This document shows positions 8,371 to 11,607 of a stretch of DNA of 11,607 nt, piece after piece. Position numbers and translations under genes: made by a program. The DNA lies in assembly GCA_947447815.1 (NCBI GenBank), contig CANFLJ010000025.1:1-11607 (forward strand), written 5' to 3'. Numbering within the stretch: the first letter of the stretch is position 1; each line of letters opens with the position of its first letter. The notes under the pieces are model-generated. The model did not search any database and was not told the DNA's origin. It saw only the letters and a program-made list of their open reading frames with translations. Origin of the DNA: Chitinophagaceae bacterium (lineage in GTDB: Bacteria > Bacteroidota > Bacteroidia > Chitinophagales > Chitinophagaceae).

Positions 8371-8536
8371 ATGGTTGTATTTATTAATTTTATAAATGAT
8401 GACAGATGTATTGTTCTGCAATGATAATAGTCATTTTTCAATAATGTTATTATTTGCAACTTGCACCCGATAAATTAAAAATAGATAAAAGAATTCTAAA
8501 TAACAAACAAACATTTTTTAATTAAACATTTTAGTT
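8371..8536. promoter_or_regulatory. Divergent intergenic region between ALDH7 and PEPCK
   Basis: This 166-nt AT-rich spacer must contain promoters for two divergent metabolic genes. If the longer dehydrogenase start at 8421 is used, the spacer shrinks to 115 nt. The best minus-strand -7 candidate is TATCATTG (complement of about 8418-8425), one mismatch from TAnnTTTG, but it lacks a well-placed -33 TTG. It overlaps the possible upstream start codon, which would favour the inner start. On the plus strand, TATTATTTG near 8448-8456 is only an approximate -7 with one extra spacer base. No hairpin or riboswitch-like structure is apparent. Confidence 0.4.
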
Positions 8537-10396
8537 ATGAACACAGTTAGTAAGTTCCCCTTCCAACTAAGTTGCCCGGCAAAAATAGAAATAGAAACCT
8601 GGGTAAACAATATTGCTTCACAATGTGAAGCTTCTTCTATCCATTGGGTAGATGGTTCTAAAGCAGAGTACGATTCTATATGTCAGCTATTAGTAAAGAA
8701 AGGAACATTCATTCCTTTGAATCAAGAAAAAAGACCAAACAGTTTTGCTTGTTTCAGCGATCCAAGTGATGTAGCGAGAGTAGAAGACAAAACCTTTATT
8801 TGTAGCCGTATTAAAGAAGATGCTGGTCCTACAAATAACTGGATGGATCCTAAGGAAATGAAATCTATTCTGAACGAATTGATGATAGGTTCTATGCGTG
8901 GCAGAACATTATATGTTATACCATTTTGTATGGGTCCTGTGGGTTCTCCACTTTCACGTTATGGTATTCAATTAACTGATTCTGAGTATGTTGTAGTTAA
9001 TATGCATATTATGACCAGAATGGGTGAAGATATTTATCCTTTCTTAACTAAGAATGGTTATGTAAAATGTATCCATAATCTTGGTGCTCCACTTGAACAA
9101 GGACAAAAAGATGTAAAATGGCCTTGTAATCCTTCCGTTAAATATATCTCTCACTTCCCTGAAGAAAGATTAATTATATCTTATGGTAGTGGTTATGGTG
9201 GTAATGCATTGATGGGTAAAAAATGTTTCGCTTTACGTATAGCATCTGTGATGGGTAGAGAAGAAAACTGGCTGGCAGAACATATGTTGATTTTAGGGGT
9301 AGAATCTCCTGAAAAACAAAAAACATACGTAGCTGCGGCATTCCCTAGTGCTTGTGGTAAAACCAACTTCTCCATGATGATTCCTGCTGAAGGAATGGCT
9401 GGTTGGAAAGTATCTACCGTGGGTGATGATATTGCCTGGATTCATAAACATGAAGATGGTAAACTATATGCTATCAATCCAGAAGCGGGCTACTTTGGTG
9501 TAGCTCCAGGTACAAACTACAAAACTAACCCTAATGCAATGGAAAGCATTAAGGCGAATACTATATTTACCAACGTTGCACTTACCAATGATGGTGATGT
9601 ATGGTGGGAAGGTTTAACCAAAGAAATTCCAGAAGGACTTACCGACTGGCATGGTGAACCATACGACTATAAGAGTGGCAAACCAGCTGCTCATGCTAAC
9701 TCAAGATTTACTGCCCCTGCTTATCAAAACCCATGCATAGATTCAGAATGGGACAATCCAGAAGGTGTCCCTATCGAAGCATTTGTATTCGGAGGTAGAA
9801 GAAGTACTGGTATACCATTAGTACATCAGTCTTTCAACTGGAACTTCGGTGTTTATCTTGCTGCCACAATGGGTTCCGAAACTACCGCTGCTGCCTTTGG
9901 TGAAGTAGGTAAAGTAAGAAGAGATCCATTTGCAATGTTGCCATTCATGGGTTACCATATGGGAGACTATGTGAACCATTGGTTACAGTTTGGTAGAGAT
10001 TTACCTAATGCTCCACGTATCTTCAGTGTAAACTGGTTTAGAAAAGATGAAAATGGCCAATTCTTATGGCCAGGATTTGGCGAAAACATGAGAGTACTTA
10101 AATGGATCGTTCAACGTGTTCATGGTGGTGCTTCTGCAGTAGAAAGTCCTATTGGCTGGATGCCTCGTTACGAAGATATGGATTGGACTGGCTTAGAATC
10201 ATTCACTAAAGATGAGTTTGCTAAGATAATGACTATCGATCGTGAACCTTGGAAACAAGAGTTACTTTCTCATGAAGAATTATTCTCCAGATTATACGAC
10301 AGATTACCTAAAGAATTCTTCTTTATGCGCGAACTATTATTATCCTCTTTATGGCGTTCTCCAGAACATTGGGGTTTAGAAGCTGAACGAGTATAA
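8537..10396 (+). CDS. pckG: Phosphoenolpyruvate carboxykinase (GTP-dependent)
   Basis: Converts oxaloacetate plus GTP to phosphoenolpyruvate, GDP and CO2, the entry step of gluconeogenesis, in the cytosol. At 619 residues it has the normal length of the GTP class and clearly not the ATP class. Recognisable sites include the Mn-binding Lys of GKKCFALRIAS (228-229), His249 in LAEHMLILG and Asp298 in VGDDIAW. The kinase-1 P-loop PSACGKTN carries the reactive Cys273, Lys275 and Thr276. The substrate-binding AHANSRF motif and GGRRS (419-423) are also present. Against the mammalian enzyme there is about a two-residue insertion between the P-loop and the DD pair; all key residues are kept. The start is chosen because the N-terminal region aligns with the family and an AT-rich leader precedes it. 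The coding sequence leans heavily on GGT, AGA and other A/T-ending codons, as expected for a highly expressed gene in this genome. It appears monocistronic, being followed directly by a terminator. Confidence 0.97.
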   Translation: MNTVSKFPFQLSCPAKIEIETWVNNIASQCEASSIHWVDGSKAEYDSICQLLVKKGTFIPLNQEKRPNSFACFSDPSDVARVEDKTFICSRIKEDAGPTNNWMDPKEMKSILNELMIGSMRGRTLYVIPFCMGPVGSPLSRYGIQLTDSEYVVVNMHIMTRMGEDIYPFLTKNGYVKCIHNLGAPLEQGQKDVKWPCNPSVKYISHFPEERLIISYGSGYGGNALMGKKCFALRIASVMGREENWLAEHMLILGVESPEKQKTYVAAAFPSACGKTNFSMMIPAEGMAGWKVSTVGDDIAWIHKHEDGKLYAINPEAGYFGVAPGTNYKTNPNAMESIKANTIFTNVALTNDGDVWWEGLTKEIPEGLTDWHGEPYDYKSGKPAAHANSRFTAPAYQNPCIDSEWDNPEGVPIEAFVFGGRRSTGIPLVHQSFNWNFGVYLAATMGSETTAAAFGEVGKVRRDPFAMLPFMGYHMGDYVNHWLQFGRDLPNAPRIFSVNWFRKDENGQFLWPGFGENMRVLKWIVQRVHGGASAVESPIGWMPRYEDMDWTGLESFTKDEFAKIMTIDREPWKQELLSHEELFSRLYDRLPKEFFFMRELLLSSLWRSPEHWGLEAERV

Positions 10397-10408
10397 TCAT
10401 ACTATCTT

Positions 10409-10446
10409 AAATAAAGGAAGTCTTTATAGACTTCCTTTATTTTTTC
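10409..10446 (+). terminator. Rho-independent terminator after PEPCK
   Basis: A perfect 15-nt inverted repeat (10409-10423 and 10428-10442) with a TTAT loop is followed by a run of T to 10445. It begins 12 nt after the PEPCK stop codon. The mirrored AAATAAAG flank on the left means it could also work weakly on the opposite strand, but no gene there needs it. It separates PEPCK from the transporter gene, so the latter should have its own promoter in 10447-10507, where I see no convincing -33/-7 pair. TACCATTTG at about 10477-10485 is only near-consensus. Confidence 0.9.
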
Positions 10447-10507
10447 CACTTTACTACATCCGATACATGAGCAAGTACCATTTGTAGTTTACACTAAAAA
10501 TCATTTT

Positions 10508-11607
10508 ATGAATTGGTTTATTCAGTTGTTTTCACAACATAGTATAGCCCAAACAGTTATTGTATACGGATGTATAATAGCTATTGGGATTTTATTAGGA
10601 AAACTTAAAGTTTTCAATATTTCATTAGGCATTACTTGGGTTTTATTCGCCGCCATCTTTGCGGCATACCTTGGAATTGAAGTAGAAAAATCTACCGTAG
10701 ACTTTTTGCGAGACTTCGGATTAATTCTATTTGTTTATTCTGTAGGATTACAAGTAGGTCCCGGATTCTTTGCCTCCTTAAAAAAGCAGGCCCTTATAGT
10801 AAACATGCTTGCTGCCATTATTGTATTAACAGGTCTTGGAATAACAATTGCTTTTCATTACATATCGGGAAGTGATATTGGTACCATGACAGGCGTTATG
10901 TCGGGCGCCGTAACCAATACACCAGGATTAGGTGCAGCAACACAAGCCATTAGCAACTTACAATTAAAAGGATTGAAACCGGGCGATATAGGCTTAGCCT
11001 ATGCCGTTGCTTATCCATTTGGGGTAGTTGGTATCATTATTGTAATGCTTGTATTGAAAAAGATATGGAAAGTAAATGTAGATGATGAGAAAATTAAACA
11101 TATGCGTTTAAAAATGCTCAACCCTGCACGACCAGTCATCATCAATCTTGCTGTAACCAATCCTCAATTATACAATCAACCTGCAAGTATTATTTCTTCT
11201 ATTCTGAAGAGTAATATTGTTATTTCCAGAATGTACCGTAAAGGCGAAGTATTCTCTCCTACAATTGGTACCGTATTAATGGAAGGAGACGTTATTTTAT
11301 TTGTAGCACCAAAGGAAACAATACCACAATTGAAAATTCTGGTAGGAGAAGAAAGTAAGATTAACCTGAAAGAAGTAAAAGGTAGTACTTTGATTAAAAG
11401 AAAGATTGTAGTTACTTATAAATCTGCAACACATAAAAAACTGGGTGATATGCCTGAACTTTATCAGGATGATTGTACAATAACCCGTATCAGCAGAGCA
11501 GGTATTGAATTTATTGCCGATTCTACTACTATATTCCATATTGGTGATTTAGTAACGGTAGTAGGTTCTGAAGAATCAATTGCTTCTATTGAAAAGGTAC
11601 TTGGAAA
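10508..11607 (+). CDS. AspT/YidE-family transporter with RCK_C domains (N-terminal part, cut by window edge)
   Basis: The frame from ATG 10508 is open for 366 codons to the right edge. It is a multi-pass inner-membrane protein of the aspartate:alanine exchanger (AAE) type. The first membrane half covers about residues 12-190, with several hydrophobic helices, the FVYSVGLQVGPGFF segment (about 75-89) and the family motif GAVTNTPGLGAAT (133-145). A hydrophilic middle follows with two TrkA-C/RCK_C-like domains at about 213-283 (ending GDVILFVAPKE) and 300-366 (GDLVTVVGSEE). The family is usually about 550 residues with a second membrane half, which would lie beyond the window. Characterised members exchange aspartate and alanine or move dicarboxylates; the substrate here is unknown. 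The start is supported by hydrophobic sequence beginning within 15 residues and by a nearby upstream stop codon. It follows PEPCK on the same strand but is separated from it by a terminator. Confidence 0.92.
   Translation, partial: MNWFIQLFSQHSIAQTVIVYGCIIAIGILLGKLKVFNISLGITWVLFAAIFAAYLGIEVEKSTVDFLRDFGLILFVYSVGLQVGPGFFASLKKQALIVNMLAAIIVLTGLGITIAFHYISGSDIGTMTGVMSGAVTNTPGLGAATQAISNLQLKGLKPGDIGLAYAVAYPFGVVGIIIVMLVLKKIWKVNVDDEKIKHMRLKMLNPARPVIINLAVTNPQLYNQPASIISSILKSNIVISRMYRKGEVFSPTIGTVLMEGDVILFVAPKETIPQLKILVGEESKINLKEVKGSTLIKRKIVVTYKSATHKKLGDMPELYQDDCTITRISRAGIEFIADSTTIFHIGDLVTVVGSEESIASIEKVLG

Noticed and set aside
9193..9375. 60-codon minus-strand ORF within PEPCK
   Set aside because: Antisense shadow over the most conserved part of the enzyme (metal site and P-loop).
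11297..11539. 80-codon minus-strand ORF at the right end
   Set aside because: Antisense to the RCK_C region of the transporter; Phe/Tyr/Cys-rich with no recognisable feature.
1..11607. CRISPR, transposon, phage, tRNA or riboswitch signals
   Set aside because: I scanned intergenic spacers on both strands and found only two hairpin terminators and AT-rich promoter regions; no regularly spaced repeats, terminal inverted repeats, transposase motifs or cloverleaf sequences.

Overview
The window reads as an ordinary chromosomal stretch of a Bacteroidota bacterium, most likely a Chitinophagaceae-like lineage. The evidence is low G+C, start codons without Shine-Dalgarno sequences, signal peptides ending in a small residue followed by AQ, a periplasmic Reg_prop/Y_Y_Y sensor kinase paired with a LytTR regulator, and a secreted repeat protein of the kind often exported by the type IX secretion system (T9SS). 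The genus is not determinable by eye.

Layout. (1) 1-761, minus strand: 5' part of a secreted repeat protein that runs off the left edge. (2) 762-982: divergent AT-rich intergenic region. (3) 983-4699, plus strand: two-gene signalling operon, a 984-residue membrane sensor histidine kinase followed 15 nt later by a LytTR response regulator. (4) 4776-4821: a near-ideal 21-bp hairpin between convergent genes, serving as a terminator for both strands. (5) 6801-4876, minus strand: secreted S9 family (DPP-like) serine peptidase. Its gene lies 45 nt downstream of (6) 8370-6847, minus strand, an ALDH7-type alpha-aminoadipate semialdehyde dehydrogenase. (7) 8371-8536: divergent intergenic region. (8) 8537-10396, plus strand: GTP-dependent phosphoenolpyruvate carboxykinase, closed by a hairpin/T-tract terminator. 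(9) 10508-11607, plus strand: 5' part of an AspT/YidE-type transporter with RCK_C domains, cut by the right edge.

How the genes may work together. The left half is a self-contained sensory unit: extracytoplasmic propeller sensor, cytoplasmic kinase, DNA-binding regulator. It lies divergent to a secreted protein that could be a target. The right half has a metabolic theme by inference: peptide hydrolysis (S9 peptidase), lysine-derived semialdehyde oxidation (ALDH7), entry to gluconeogenesis (PEPCK) and a possible carboxylate or amino-acid exchanger (AspT family). These are common core genes, so the grouping may be incidental.

I found no CRISPR array, insertion sequence, phage gene, tRNA or rRNA, and no clear novel system. 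The findings below are modest.
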